From Deltaproteobacteria bacterium (lineage in GTDB: Bacteria > Desulfobacterota > DAOWOC01), in contig DAOWOC010000044.1 in assembly GCA_030642225.1 (NCBI GenBank), positions 1 through 7,137 of the forward strand: DNA of 7,137 nt. Direction: 5' to 3'. Position 1 is the first letter of the stretch; every line of letters starts with the position of its first letter. The position numbers and the translations under genes were made by a program. The notes below the pieces were generated by a model. That model was given only the letters and a program-made list of their open reading frames with translations, was not told the DNA's origin and did not search any database. Shown piece by piece: positions 7,058 through 7,137 of this stretch.

Positions 7058-7137
7058 CTATGCTGCCGGATAAACACTTACCTTTTTCCGATCGCGATCA
7101 TAGCGTCCATATTTAACTATTACGTCAATTTTTGCAA
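7058..7137 (-). CDS. rpmA: 50S ribosomal protein L27, C-terminal end (partial)
   Basis: The final 25 codons and TAG stop of a gene entering from the right edge: the translation ends in KYGRYDRDRKKVSVYPAA. The terminal pattern of a basic RDRKKVSVYP followed by a short tail is the characteristic end of bacterial L27, a large-subunit protein near the peptidyl-transferase centre. The position directly upstream of obg on the same strand agrees with the very common rplU-rpmA-obg order. The 5' part is outside the window, so the family call rests on this short tail plus context. Confidence 0.85.
   Translation of the reverse strand, partial: AKIDVIVKYGRYDRDRKKVSVYPAA

Noticed and set aside
7090..7132. 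Possible promoter TTGACG ... TATGAT on the minus strand inside rpmA, upstream of obg
   Set aside because: The spacing is about 20 nt rather than about 17, and both boxes lie in conserved L27 coding sequence, so I see no support beyond chance; its transcript would also meet the terminator.

Overview
The window is a compact, one-strand housekeeping gene cluster. All eight genes read on the minus strand, so transcription runs from high to low coordinates: rpmA (3' end only) - obg - proB - proA - nadD - rsfS - gpmI - a periplasmic M48 metalloprotease (running off the left edge). The DNA is moderately AT-rich. The gene order rpmA-obg-proB-proA-nadD-rsfS-gpmI followed by a BepA-like M48 protease, together with an exported protease in a Gram-negative style, suggests Desulfobacterota (Desulfobacterales-like Deltaproteobacteria). 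This is an inference from remembered gene order and has no phylogenetic test behind it.

Layout, in the direction of transcription. At 7137-7058 is the last part of ribosomal protein L27. A strong intrinsic terminator (7032-6993) follows. It sits so close to obg (start 6980) that obg and the genes behind it must be fed by readthrough or by a promoter upstream of the terminator. From 6980 to 921 six genes are packed with tiny gaps or overlaps: obg/proB overlap by 4 nt (ATGA), proB-proA are 14 nt apart, proA-nadD 3 nt, nadD-rsfS 7 nt, rsfS-gpmI 1 nt. nadD and gpmI start with TTG and GTG, each supported by a good Shine-Dalgarno sequence. After gpmI comes a 67-79 nt spacer holding a perfect 28-nt palindrome, then a signal-peptide-bearing M48 zinc protease that reaches the window edge.

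Functionally the run joins ribosome biogenesis and silencing (L27, the Obg GTPase, RsfS), the first two steps of proline synthesis from glutamate (ProB, ProA), NAD synthesis (NadD), lower glycolysis/gluconeogenesis (GpmI) and envelope protein quality control (M48). The genes look intact and carry the expected catalytic residues. No mobile element, tRNA/rRNA gene, CRISPR array or unknown system is visible. The points worth a second look are regulatory: the rpmA-obg terminator with an obg-frame reading frame running through it, and the palindrome in front of the protease gene. No gene-free stretch exceeds about 80 bases.
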